A DNA stretch of 8,153 bases from NCBI GenBank assembly GCA_020881085.1, contig JAJIYR010000167.1, positions 1 to 8,153 of the forward strand, given 5' to 3'. The notes beneath the pieces were generated by a model that was not told where the DNA came from, did not search any database, and worked only from the letters and a program-made list of their open reading frames with translations. Made by a program: the position numbers and the translations under genes. This DNA is from Rickettsia endosymbiont of Bryobia graminum. Its GTDB lineage: Bacteria > Pseudomonadota > Alphaproteobacteria > Rickettsiales > Rickettsiaceae. Of this stretch, positions 1 through 6,464 are shown piece by piece; the stretch's first letter is position 1; each line of letters starts with the position of its first letter.

Positions 1-122
1 TATAAAGATAGGTTACGTACCTTAATAAACGATAATTTCCAAACTATTACCGTTAACCATTTCTTCAACTCTTCAAGTTAATTGAGTATACCATGTGATA
101 CAGCAGTACCATAACATTAGGA

Positions 123-190
123 CTTTTGTGTATATATATTTGCTAATACCTCCATTCAACGCCGCAAGCCGCCGGGAATATACACAAAAG
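123..190. repeat. Palindromic element with 13-bp perfect inverted repeats
   Basis: CTTTTGTGTATAT at 123-135 is the exact reverse complement of 178-190. The arms enclose 42 bp that include the GC-rich segment at 156-177. The whole 68-bp unit could fold into a long hairpin. Size and intergenic position fit a small palindromic repeat of the kind scattered in rickettsial genomes, but I cannot assign a named family. No flanking target duplication was found. Confidence 0.6.
156..177. repeat. GC-rich hairpin relic related to the right-edge IS end
   Basis: This segment shares the 10-mer CGCCGCAAGC (160-169) with the hairpin at 8027-8046 (there at 8030-8039), and the similarity extends imperfectly on both sides (about 17 of 21 aligned bases). 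Its arms no longer pair well (CAACGC against GCCGGG). It therefore looks like a degenerated copy, or a member of a related repeat family. No transposase remnant was recognised next to it. Confidence 0.45.
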
Positions 191-260
191 AGATTTAAAA
201 ACTTAATGAAGCTGTTGAAAAAATATCGCACATTTTGACAAGCTTTATAAACTGACTATA

Positions 261-299
261 GATAATAAAAAAGGGAGAGCAAATCGCCCCCCTTTTTTT
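261..299 (-). terminator. Rho-independent terminator after the beta-barrel gene (possibly bidirectional)
   Basis: A-run 267-272 plus GGG 273-275 pair with CCC 290-292 plus T-run 293-298. An imperfect GC-rich upper stem (G277, G279 and C280 against 286-288) closes a small loop. Read leftward, the stem is followed by TTTTTTATTATC, and it lies 34 bp past the stop of the 333-1064 gene. The T7 run on the plus strand means it could also stop rightward transcription. Confidence 0.75.
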
Positions 300-332
300 G
301 AGGAATTAATAAGCTTAATTAAAACTTATTAA

Positions 333-1064
333 TTACATAGCAAATCTTGCGCCAAGTACTATATTATGAGTAGCATAACGAGTTTTACCGTATAATTTAC
401 CATTAACTGGAACTTGATTTCTTGCATGCTTAGTCTTACCATAGTCTACCCATCTGTATGATAGTTCACCTCTGATATCTTGAGTTATATCAAAACCACC
501 ACCAACACTTAATTGATAAACAAAGTTATTAGTCTTTTTTGTAGAATAGTTATCAGCAAGACCAGTGACAGTATCAAGAGCATTAATCTTTTCTTTTACT
601 TGCCCCCAACCGATACCAGCTCCTATGAAAGGTCTGAATATTCCGAACTCATAAAGATCATAATAAGCATTAACCATAACTGACATTATGTTATCACCTT
701 TATGTTTTAAATGAATTGCATTACCTGTTGTTGTATTAGTGAAAGTTTTTTTAAATTTTGCTTCAGTTAAAAAATCAAGAGTTAAATCTGTTCTAAGATT
801 ATCCATCATGTAGTAACCAACACCAGCACCAAAAATTCCTGAAGTGTTTTTACCTTTCATTCTAACATCCCAGAACTTATCTTTTGCTCTATTTAAGAAA
901 CTCACTCCAGCTTCTACTTTTCCATAGAACATACCAGCTTCACTAGCAATATTAGCGCAAGGGGCAATGACTGGTACTTTTTCTTCACACTTATGGCAAG
1001 CGAATGAAGAAAAAGAAGTTAAAAGAGTACTTGTAGCTGCTGCGATTAAAAGTAATTTTTTCAT
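333..1064 (-). CDS. Outer-membrane beta-barrel protein, Adr1/Adr2-like
   Basis: This is a 243-residue secreted protein. Residues 1-22 form a Sec signal peptide (MKKLLLIAAATSTLLTSFSSFA), with cleavage expected before Cys23. The rest consists of alternating amphipathic strands rich in Gly and aromatics (AGVGYYM, PFIGAGIGWG, QLSVGGGFDI, LSYRWVDYG, NIVLGARFAM), typical of the 8-10 strand OmpA/Opa-like porin fold. The signal peptide and length closely resemble the rickettsial surface proteins Adr1/Adr2, which bind host factors; that assignment is from recall, so adhesion is only a possibility. Oddities are a CHKC motif at mature positions 23-26 with a third Cys at 36, and a C-terminus in which the usual last aromatic is followed by Ala-Met. 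The start is supported by AAGGAG (1080-1075), 10 nt upstream. It is a monocistronic leftward unit ending in the terminator at 261-299. Confidence 0.85.
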   Translation of the reverse strand: MKKLLLIAAATSTLLTSFSSFACHKCEEKVPVIAPCANIASEAGMFYGKVEAGVSFLNRAKDKFWDVRMKGKNTSGIFGAGVGYYMMDNLRTDLTLDFLTEAKFKKTFTNTTTGNAIHLKHKGDNIMSVMVNAYYDLYEFGIFRPFIGAGIGWGQVKEKINALDTVTGLADNYSTKKTNNFVYQLSVGGGFDITQDIRGELSYRWVDYGKTKHARNQVPVNGKLYGKTRYATHNIVLGARFAM

Positions 1065-1381
1065 AATTTTATTTCTCCTTATATTTTTATTAAATAAAAG
1101 TCTATTATTAGTACTTTATTGTTTAATAATTAAGCGACCTTATTTATAGTCACCTAAGAATTTAACATAAACTTACTTTTTTGACTAGAAAACTTATAAC
1201 AAGAGTTATAATTTTTTTGTACTCTGTGACATAAACTTACAATATGTAATATACCCAATCTCACAATGCAAAGTTTATATCATAGTATATTTCTAGCTAC
1301 TAAATAAAAATATCAATTAATACTACTTCTATTTTATGATGTGACAATATAATCACACCATACTTTTAATACCTCAGACAC
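1065..1381 (-). promoter_or_regulatory. Upstream region of the beta-barrel gene with duplicated promoter-like module
   Basis: This 317-bp stretch has no gene. On the minus strand GTAAGTTTATGT occurs twice, at 1240-1229 and 1176-1165. Each copy is followed by a TATAA hexamer: TATAAC at 1210-1205 after 18 bp, and TATAAA at 1148-1143 after 16 bp. That is the geometry of two tandem promoters, or two activator sites with their -10 boxes. The distal -10 sits in a perfect 7-bp inverted repeat (TTATAAC at 1194-1200, GTTATAA at 1205-1211). A further TGTGA-N8-TCACA element lies at 1340-1357, just past the fdxA end. The -35 match is poor, so promoter function is inferred from repetition and position. 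Confidence 0.4.
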
Positions 1382-1699
1382 TTAAGGTTTTATATATTTT
1401 TCAAATTTGTTTTTTTCGTCTTTATATTCATCAGCATCTAATAGCGGAGCTTTCTTAATAGTAATATTTGGCCATTTTTTAGAGAAATCTTTCGCCCTCT
1501 CTACCCAGTCAATTAGCTCTTCCGATTCAGGTTTAATAGCTTTAACTGGGCACTCAATTTCACATACTCCACAATCTATACACTCATCAGGGTTAATAAC
1601 TAACATTAACTCACCTTCATAGAAGCAATCTACTGGGCATACCTCTACACAATCTGTATATTTACATTTTACACATTCATCTGTAACTACATAAGTCAT
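1382..1699 (-). CDS. fdxA: 7Fe-8S ferredoxin FdxA
   Basis: This 105-residue soluble electron carrier has one [3Fe-4S] and one [4Fe-4S] cluster. All cysteines of the Azotobacter FdI pattern are present with a +1 offset: Cys9, Cys17 and Cys50 for the 3Fe cluster; Cys21, Cys40, Cys43 and Cys46 for the 4Fe cluster; and the additional Cys12 and Cys25. The acidic C-terminal extension ([19 protein letters not shown]) is the usual alphaproteobacterial FdxA tail. It is the last gene of the leftward cluster, 9 bp after ccmC, and its Shine-Dalgarno AAGAGG (1709-1704) touches the ccmC stop, so cotranscription and coupled translation are likely. Probable partners are Fe-S assembly or reductase enzymes encoded elsewhere. 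Assignment is secure; the redox partner is not visible. Confidence 0.96.
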   Translation of the reverse strand: MTYVVTDECVKCKYTDCVEVCPVDCFYEGELMLVINPDECIDCGVCEIECPVKAIKPESEELIDWVERAKDFSKKWPNITIKKAPLLDADEYKDEKNKFEKYIKP

Positions 1700-1708
1700 A
1701 ATACCTCT

Positions 1709-2398
1709 TTATTCCTTAAGCTTAGCTATTAATACAGATGACCTAAAAGCTAAAACTAGTAAAAAATATAAGATCACACTTAGAAACATCAACATTAACG
1801 GCAATAACATTGATTTATGGATAGCTGGACTCCCTAATCTTAAAACACTTGCTGGCTGATGAAGGCTATACCAAATATTTACAGAAAATTTTACTATAGG
1901 TATATTAATAAAACCAATTATGGCAATTGCAGAAGCAGGTTTTTCGGCCCGCCAAATATTATCTCCACTATTAACAACTATAATATAACTTAAGTATAAT
2001 AGAAATAATACCAACATTGAAGTAAGTCTAGCGTCCCAAACCCACCAGGTTCCCCAAATAGGCTTACCCCATAAAGACCCTGTAACCAAACTAATTAAAC
2101 AAAATACTGCACCAATAGGAGCGCTTGACACTGCCATTAAAAATGACATCCTTGTTTTCCATACTATGTTACTAAAGCTACAGATAGTCATAAAACTATA
2201 AATCGCTAAAGCCATCCAAGAAGCAGGAACATGAATATACATAATCCTAACTATTTCACCTTGCTGATAATCAGCTGGAGAAGCTATCAAGGCTTGATAT
2301 AAGCCTACACTTATTGTGACCAACATTAAAACTAGTAATATTGGAATCATAAAGCGTGTCCACTTACTAAAATAATATGGATTTAATAATTTAAACAT
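1709..2398 (-). CDS. ccmC: Heme exporter/handling protein CcmC
   Basis: This 229-residue inner-membrane protein of system I cytochrome c maturation presents heme at the periplasmic face for attachment to CcmE. Six hydrophobic spans can be seen (roughly residues 17-38, 57-77, 88-108, 125-143, 156-172 and 196-220). The tryptophan-rich heme-binding signature WGTWWVWD is at 115-122, followed by ARLTS. The two expected axial histidines are His56 (in HVPASWMA) and His180 (in HQPASVLR). The start codon lies inside the 3' end of the preceding gene (16-nt overlap) with no clear Shine-Dalgarno, which points to translational coupling. No other ccm gene is adjacent, in line with the scattered ccm genes of Rickettsiales. 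Length and motifs indicate an intact protein. Confidence 0.96.
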   Translation of the reverse strand: MFKLLNPYYFSKWTRFMIPILLVLMLVTISVGLYQALIASPADYQQGEIVRIMYIHVPASWMALAIYSFMTICSFSNIVWKTRMSFLMAVSSAPIGAVFCLISLVTGSLWGKPIWGTWWVWDARLTSMLVLFLLYLSYIIVVNSGDNIWRAEKPASAIAIIGFINIPIVKFSVNIWYSLHQPASVLRLGSPAIHKSMLLPLMLMFLSVILYFLLVLAFRSSVLIAKLKE

Positions 2399-3210
2399 TT
2401 AGCAACTTGATTAATTATTTTTAAATATTGATTATAAAATAATTCATTATTTATTTTATCTACTTTCCAATTTTCACTTTCTACTTTAACTATATTAGCT
2501 TCTAAGTTTTGATAAACTAAAGAATCTTGCTCTATAGTTAGTATTAAGCATTTACTATTTGACTGATTTAATTTCTTTTTTAGATTGTCTATATATTTCA
2601 GACTTTTTTGGTTAGGACTATATAATTTTGTTACATTATATTTATTCTCAAAAAAATATTCTAAACTATCAGTAAGTAAAATAACATCTTGTAAAGACGA
2701 TAATTGCTGATTCTTAATTTTAATAAGCTTTTCAATTTGTTTTTTCGATTCTTGAAGATTTTTTTTAATACATACGCTAAGATCAGGAAACTGCTCTATT
2801 AATATTCTAGATACCATCTCTAAAATAATCTGAACATTATATAAATCGAGCCAAACATGCCAGTTATTATAGTTATTATCTTTAATAAGATTTAACTTAG
2901 GAAAATCACTTACTCTAATAATATTTTTATTATTTCGATTCATTAATTTACTAACAAAACCATCAAATTCTTCATTGATATATATTACAATATTAGCATC
3001 TTGTACTTTTTCCAGATCACTAGGTTTAAGATTATAGTGATGTGGGCAAGCATTACTGCTGGCGATAGCAATTACTTCTGCTTTATCTTTCACCAACATA
3101 GACGTAATAGCAGCTAAGGGAGTAATACTAGTAACAATTTTAATCTTACTATTAGCAAAACTCTGATAACTAAATAATACTATAATTAGTATAAAAAACT
3201 TCTTAATCAT
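2383..3210 (-). CDS. znuA: ZnuA-like metal ABC transporter substrate-binding protein, divergent ligand set
   Basis: This 275-residue cluster A-I binding protein has a signal peptide (residues 1-19, ending QSFA). By family it would capture Zn(II) or Mn(II) in the periplasm for an ABC importer (ZnuBC), which is not in this window. Two canonical ligands are visible: His57 in PHHYNLKPSDL and His118 in NWHVWLD. The third, normally the His of a HDAYGYFE-type motif, aligns with Thr180 in LLTDSLEYFFE. The final acidic ligand is probably Glu244. The Cys221/Cys272 pair matches the position of the ZnuA disulfide. There is no His-rich loop. The gene overlaps the end of cca by 8 nt and the start of ccmC by 16 nt. 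The family is fairly clear; metal specificity, and whether it still binds zinc tightly, are open. Confidence 0.8.
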   Translation of the reverse strand: MIKKFFILIIVLFSYQSFANSKIKIVTSITPLAAITSMLVKDKAEVIAIASSNACPHHYNLKPSDLEKVQDANIVIYINEEFDGFVSKLMNRNNKNIIRVSDFPKLNLIKDNNYNNWHVWLDLYNVQIILEMVSRILIEQFPDLSVCIKKNLQESKKQIEKLIKIKNQQLSSLQDVILLTDSLEYFFENKYNVTKLYSPNQKSLKYIDNLKKKLNQSNSKCLILTIEQDSLVYQNLEANIVKVESENWKVDKINNELFYNQYLKIINQVAKCLNY

Positions 3211-4405
3211 TATCCTTTAATATTTGTAGCAAATGTGCTTTGTTCAAAGTAAAATCACTCTCTACCCACACTCTTTTTAACTTTTGGATAGCAATACCAA
3301 CTTCTCTACCTTCAATGTTAAACGACTGTAAATCATGACCTGTACACGGGAATATTGGTTTTTGATGCTGAGAATAATCCTTAATAAATTGTTTTGCTGT
3401 CGACAAATCTAGTTTTCCAAGCGATACAAGAATATTTAAATTATGCAAATAATTTTCATTCTCTAACCAATCTTTTCGTAAAATATATTTATTAATGTCT
3501 TTTTCATTAGACAATTTAATTATAGAAATAATTTTTGCCACTTCATCTCTAGAGAATTTTAAATCTATTAATTCTTTAAATGTGAAGTTATTAACATGAC
3601 GAAATAAAAGTGAATATCTATGAGGTAAATCTATTGAAACAATATCCTTGGCGATACTAATAGCATTAACAAACGGCTCTTTCTTAAATTGGTTAATAGG
3701 AAATATCACTTGCAGTATTCCTGCATTATACATTTCTTGTAAAATATCAGGACTATTATCTGAAAGGATTAATTTATCCATTTCCCATTTAATTCTTTCT
3801 CGTGATAGTAATTGAAGATTATCTTTAAGTGTAATGCAAGCCTTTATACCTTCTTGGTCTAAATTTTTTGCGTAATAACAAGAAAAACGGAAAAATCGTA
3901 ATATTCTTAAAAAATCTTCCTGTATTCTATCGATTGCTTTCCCTATAAATACAAGTCTTTTTTCTTGTAAATCCCCTATCCCATCAAAGTAATCATAGAT
4001 TTTATGTTGAAATGGACAATAGCCGAGGGCATTAATAGTAAAGTCTCTTCTAGCAGCGTCATCTGCAAAATCATCAGTGAAAGCAACTCTTGCATGCCTG
4101 CCATCAGTATCTATATCTTTTCTAAGAGTAGTAATCTCAAATTTCTCATCCTTTAAAAAAGCAGTAATTGTTCCATGTTTTTTACCAGTAGGTATTACCT
4201 TAATACCGGCTTTTGATAATATTTCTTCTGCTCTATCAGGCAATAAATCCGTTGCTATATCAACGTCATTATTTATTTTACCAACAATTGCATCTCTAAC
4301 TGCCCCTCCAACAACTCTGGCAACTCCTCCACCATTTTGTAATATTGACAAAATTCCTTTATAATGATTTGAAGGAATATTTAATTCTTTTATCAATATA
4401 TACAT
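3203..4405 (-). CDS. cca: CCA tRNA nucleotidyltransferase (class II)
   Basis: This 400-residue enzyme adds or repairs the 3'-CCA end of tRNAs using CTP and ATP. The N-terminal nucleotidyltransferase domain shows GGAVRD (33-38), the two catalytic carboxylates Asp47 and Asp49 (DVDIAT), TTLRKD (91-96) and RRDFTINAL (118-126). The nucleotide-recognition motif EDFLR (162-166) runs into RILRFFRF, and RERIKWEM follows in the neck region. The C-terminal half is helical body/tail. This motif order fits alphaproteobacterial CCA-adding enzymes; close relatives are sometimes labelled poly(A) polymerase (pcnB), and sequence alone does not fully separate the two. There is only a weak AGGTTAAG sequence well upstream of the ATG. 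The end overlaps the next gene's start by 8 nt, and AAAGGA near the stop may serve that gene. Confidence 0.93.
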   Translation of the reverse strand: MYILIKELNIPSNHYKGILSILQNGGGVARVVGGAVRDAIVGKINNDVDIATDLLPDRAEEILSKAGIKVIPTGKKHGTITAFLKDEKFEITTLRKDIDTDGRHARVAFTDDFADDAARRDFTINALGYCPFQHKIYDYFDGIGDLQEKRLVFIGKAIDRIQEDFLRILRFFRFSCYYAKNLDQEGIKACITLKDNLQLLSRERIKWEMDKLILSDNSPDILQEMYNAGILQVIFPINQFKKEPFVNAISIAKDIVSIDLPHRYSLLFRHVNNFTFKELIDLKFSRDEVAKIISIIKLSNEKDINKYILRKDWLENENYLHNLNILVSLGKLDLSTAKQFIKDYSQHQKPIFPCTGHDLQSFNIEGREVGIAIQKLKRVWVESDFTLNKAHLLQILKDND

Positions 4406-4428
4406 AAAACCATAAAATTACTTAACCT

Positions 4429-4459
4429 AAACTATAGATAAGTTATTATCTCATAGTTT
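4429..4459 (-). promoter_or_regulatory. AT-rich hairpin between kdsA and cca
   Basis: AAACTATAGAT (4429-4439) pairs with ATCTCATAGTTT (4448-4459), giving 11 base pairs with a single bulged C (4452) and an 8-nt loop. It begins 3 bp beyond the kdsA stop in the transcribed direction and ends 23 bp before the cca start. No U-run follows on the minus strand, so it is not a standard intrinsic terminator. It could stabilise the upstream mRNA end, act as a processing site or attenuate read-through. Confidence 0.5.
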
Positions 4460-4462
4460 GTA

Positions 4463-5287
4463 TTATTTACCTTTAGTCACAGCATCATATTTTTGTAGTT
4501 TAATCAATATTGATTCTAAGTCCTGTAGTTTAATCATGCATGGACCATCACTTGGAGCATTGTCAGGATCTTCATGCACTTCCATAAAAACACCAGCCAC
4601 CCCAACACTAACTGCCGCCCTGGCTAGTATTTCTACATATTTTCTCTCACCACCACTACTATTACCAATACCACCTGGTTGCTGAACAGAATGAGTTGCA
4701 TCAAAAATCACTGGAGAACCAGTTTCCATCATAATCGGCAAACTACGCATATCTGACACTAAGGTATTATAACCAAAAGATGCTCCTCTCTCTGTTAACA
4801 TAATATTATTAGTACCAAATGCTTCTAGCTTAGCATGAACATTTTTCATGTCCCATGGTGCAAGGAACTGGCCTTTTTTAACATTCACAATTTTATTAGT
4901 TTTAGCAGCAGCAAATAATAAATCGGTTTGTCTGCATAAGAAGGCAGGTATTTGTAATATATCAGCTACTTCTGCAACCATTGCACATTGATTCTCTGTA
5001 TGAACATCAGTAAGAATAGGACAGTTGAAGGTTTCTTTTACTTTAGATAAAACTTCTAGACCTTTTTCAAGCCCTATACCTCTTTTGCCATTTATTGAAG
5101 TTCTATTTGCTTTATCAAATGATGATTTATAGATAAAAGGTATTTTCAATTTCGACGTAATATTCACTAAGTTTTCAGCTATGAATAAAGCATGATCTAA
5201 ATTTTCTATTTGACATGGACCTGCTATTAAAACAAATGGCTTGTCATTAGCAATCTTAATGTCCTGCAGACTTATTACTTTATGCAT
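4463..5287 (-). CDS. kdsA: 3-deoxy-D-manno-octulosonate 8-phosphate synthase (metal-dependent type)
   Basis: This 274-residue cytosolic aldolase-type enzyme condenses phosphoenolpyruvate with arabinose 5-phosphate to Kdo-8-phosphate, the precursor of the Kdo linking lipid A to core sugars. The metal ligands of the Aquifex-type class are all present with a constant +14 offset: Cys25 in IAGPC, His199 in [11 protein letters not shown], Glu236 in MEVHEDPD and Asp247 in APSDG. Substrate-binding motifs KSSFDKANR (54-62), TDVH (93-96), CRQTDLL (118-124) and [11 protein letters not shown] (137-147) are intact. The ATG is preceded by AAGG about 11 nt upstream. It lies 52 bp after secG and before the hairpin at 4429-4459. 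An intact kdsA implies that this organism still makes Kdo-containing LPS. Confidence 0.97.
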   Translation of the reverse strand: MHKVISLQDIKIANDKPFVLIAGPCQIENLDHALFIAENLVNITSKLKIPFIYKSSFDKANRTSINGKRGIGLEKGLEVLSKVKETFNCPILTDVHTENQCAMVAEVADILQIPAFLCRQTDLLFAAAKTNKIVNVKKGQFLAPWDMKNVHAKLEAFGTNNIMLTERGASFGYNTLVSDMRSLPIMMETGSPVIFDATHSVQQPGGIGNSSGGERKYVEILARAAVSVGVAGVFMEVHEDPDNAPSDGPCMIKLQDLESILIKLQKYDAVTKGK

Positions 5288-5339
5288 AGTTACCGTTACC
5301 TTTTAGTATATTTATTATTTAACTAGTAAAGCTTATGTT

Positions 5340-5648
5340 TTATTTAGCTATTGGCAAACTAGTACTTTCCACCGGCTTATTATCATCTACTTGATCAATC
5401 TTCTCAATTATCCCAGCATTTCTTCTAGAGGAAAGATTTGCTAGAACAATAGCGTTGATTATAAAGCAAGCTGCTAGCACTACTGTAGTTTTAGTTAGAA
5501 AATTGGCTACAGTTCGACCTGCTACTACTCCCCCCATATTATTACCACCTATTCCACTTAAACCATCACTACCTGTTTTTTGCATTAAAATTACTATTAT
5601 TAGTAATATTGCTATTACAACATGAACAAAAAGTAATATATTCATCAT
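5340..5648 (-). CDS. secG: Protein translocase subunit SecG
   Basis: This 102-residue accessory subunit of the SecYEG channel has two transmembrane segments (about 3-22 and 53-71). They are joined by the conserved cytoplasmic stretch [13 protein letters not shown] (23-35) and the [13 protein letters not shown] motif (43-55), followed by a short polar C-terminal tail. The start could be the first or second Met. No Shine-Dalgarno sequence is present before either (the upstream sequence is AT-rich). The intact form of tpiA would end only 2 nt before this ATG, so SecG synthesis was probably translationally coupled to tpiA. The tpiA frameshift now stops ribosomes 64 nt upstream. Confidence 0.94.
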   Translation of the reverse strand: MMNILLFVHVVIAILLIIVILMQKTGSDGLSGIGGNNMGGVVAGRTVANFLTKTTVVLAACFIINAIVLANLSSRRNAGIIEKIDQVDDNKPVESTSLPIAK

Positions 5649-5650
5649 TT

Positions 5651-5712
5651 TTATATAAACTCATTATTTAACATTTTTACTAAAGCTTGATAAGCCATGG
5701 AGGATTTACCAA
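5651..5712 (-). pseudogene. Detached 3' tail of tpiA
   Basis: After the premature tpiA stop, another minus-strand frame reads [19 protein letters not shown] and ends with TAA at 5653-5651. This fits the end of a triosephosphate isomerase: DGVLV followed by GKSS corresponds to the family's DGLLVGGAS loop 8 and C-terminal helix. Removing one copy of the 5-bp repeat at 5712-5721 fuses it in frame to the upstream gene, giving a 244-residue protein that ends 2 nt before secG. Confidence 0.85.
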
Positions 5713-5721
5713 CTAGACTAG
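5712..5721. repeat. 5-bp tandem duplication (ACTAG x2) breaking tpiA
   Basis: ACTAG occurs twice in tandem. On the minus strand the gene reads CCTAGTCTAGTTGG where a single copy, CCTAGTTGG, would encode the conserved V-L-V-G. The extra 5 bp shift the frame and create the TAG stop at 5715-5713. A slipped-strand duplication is the simplest explanation. Confidence 0.85.
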
Positions 5722-6390
5722 GACACCGTCAATTTCTTGTAAACTTAATATTTGCTCTATATTATTCAAATTTACAGATCCACCATACACTAAGCTGATA
5801 TTATTTGCAACTTGGCTTTGGCTAAGAAAGGAATTAATAATATCAAATACTTCTACTAATTCATCTTTTTTTGGAATATTACCTGTTCCTATTGACCATA
5901 CTGGTTCATAGGCTATGATATAATGCTTAGTTAAGTCCTGGTAATTTTTAGGCAAGGATTCAACTAATTGTCTTAGTAAAAACTCTTTATAAGTTTTATT
6001 TACTCGCAAGTCTAAATGCTCACCAATGCAAATAATAGGAGTCACGTCAGCATCAAAACAATTCTCCATTTTTTGTCTTATTAATTGATTAGATTCATTA
6101 AGTAAGTCTCTCCTCTCACTATGACCAATAATCGAGTAATTAATATTACTTAACTTTAATAAAGAACTTGAATATTCTCCTGTATAATTACCTTCTCCTT
6201 GGTATTTACTCACATCTTGAGCACTAAATGCCAAAGATTTAAACTTATCAGATAAATAAGACAAGTAAATAGACGGAGGAGCTATAATAAGATTATTATT
6301 ATAATCATGTTTAACAAGTTTATTGCAAAAAGTAAATGCTTCCTCAAGACTTAAATTCATTTTCCAATTAGCAATAAGTAGTTTTTTCAT
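5713..6390 (-). CDS. tpiA: Triosephosphate isomerase, 3'-truncated by frameshift
   Basis: TIM interconverts dihydroxyacetone phosphate and glyceraldehyde 3-phosphate. The start chosen is the ATG at 6390, because MKKLLIANWKMN is the family N-terminus; an upstream TTG at 6420 is possible but adds ten non-conserved residues. Catalytic residues are present: Asn8 and Lys10, His90 (IIGHSERR) and Glu162 (AYEPVWSIGTG, which includes mobile loop 6), plus the YGGSV loop 7. The frame ends after DGVLV at residue 225, so it lacks the phosphate-gripping loop 8 and the last helix. Those are still readable in another frame at 5651-5712. The truncated barrel is unlikely to be active. All other motifs are clean, so the lesion looks recent. 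It heads the leftward cluster and diverges from ppiD; there is no clear Shine-Dalgarno. Confidence 0.9.
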   Translation of the reverse strand: MKKLLIANWKMNLSLEEAFTFCNKLVKHDYNNNLIIAPPSIYLSYLSDKFKSLAFSAQDVSKYQGEGNYTGEYSSSLLKLSNINYSIIGHSERRDLLNESNQLIRQKMENCFDADVTPIICIGEHLDLRVNKTYKEFLLRQLVESLPKNYQDLTKHYIIAYEPVWSIGTGNIPKKDELVEVFDIINSFLSQSQVANNISLVYGGSVNLNNIEQILSLQEIDGVLV

Positions 6391-6464
6391 AAAAAAACTT
6401 GCAGATATTAATGTACACAACTATTTTATTAACAGCTGAAATTAAAAAATGCAAATATATATTT
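6391..6464. promoter_or_regulatory. Divergent tpiA/ppiD promoter region
   Basis: This 74-bp AT-rich gap separates two divergent genes and should carry both promoters. Rightward candidate: TTGCAG (6399-6404), 17 bp, then TATTTT (6422-6427), 38 nt before the ppiD ATG. Leftward candidate: TTGCAT (6454-6449) with a weak TAATAA-like box 17 bp further on, over the same DNA. Matches to consensus are partial, so this is a positional inference. Neither start codon has a good Shine-Dalgarno sequence. Confidence 0.35.

Larger units (their letters stand above)
1..260. other. Left-edge gene-free region
   Basis: No gene can be supported here. Plus-strand frame 1 is open from the window edge to a TAA at 79-81 (26 codons, ending in HFFNSSS). 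It could be the tail of a rightward gene, but it is too short to identify. The same frame later reads KLNEAVEKISHIL and stops at 253-255, after several intervening stops, so the region might be a decayed coding sequence interrupted by the palindrome at 123-190. A 16-bp imperfect palindrome (GTAT..CATG..ATAC) lies at 86-101. I see no tRNA or rRNA signature. The fragment readings are weak inference. Confidence 0.35.

Noticed and set aside
996..1010. Lipoprotein lipobox at Cys23 of the beta-barrel protein
   Set aside because: The preceding residues Ser-Phe-Ala do not fit the Leu-(Ala/Ser)-(Gly/Ala)-Cys pattern, and the rest is a transmembrane barrel.
967..1149. Plus-strand 60-codon open frame over the beta-barrel gene start
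   Set aside because: Antisense to the signal-peptide region and RBS of a well-supported gene, with no family resemblance.
1340..1357. CRP-like site TGTGA...TCACA downstream of fdxA
   Set aside because: Spacing is 8 bp, not 6, and it lies far from any start. Chance is likely in AT-rich DNA.
1407..1622. Plus-strand open frame inside fdxA
   Set aside because: Antisense shadow of a gene with every expected cysteine ligand.
4077..4364. Plus-strand open frame inside cca, and a similar one at 4458-4685 inside kdsA
   Set aside because: Both are antisense shadows of genes with intact catalytic motifs, and neither has a ribosome binding site or recognisable domain.
4429..4459. Intrinsic terminator splitting the kdsA and cca transcripts
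   Set aside because: The hairpin is real, but no U-run follows on the transcribed strand, so I call it only a hairpin of unknown role.
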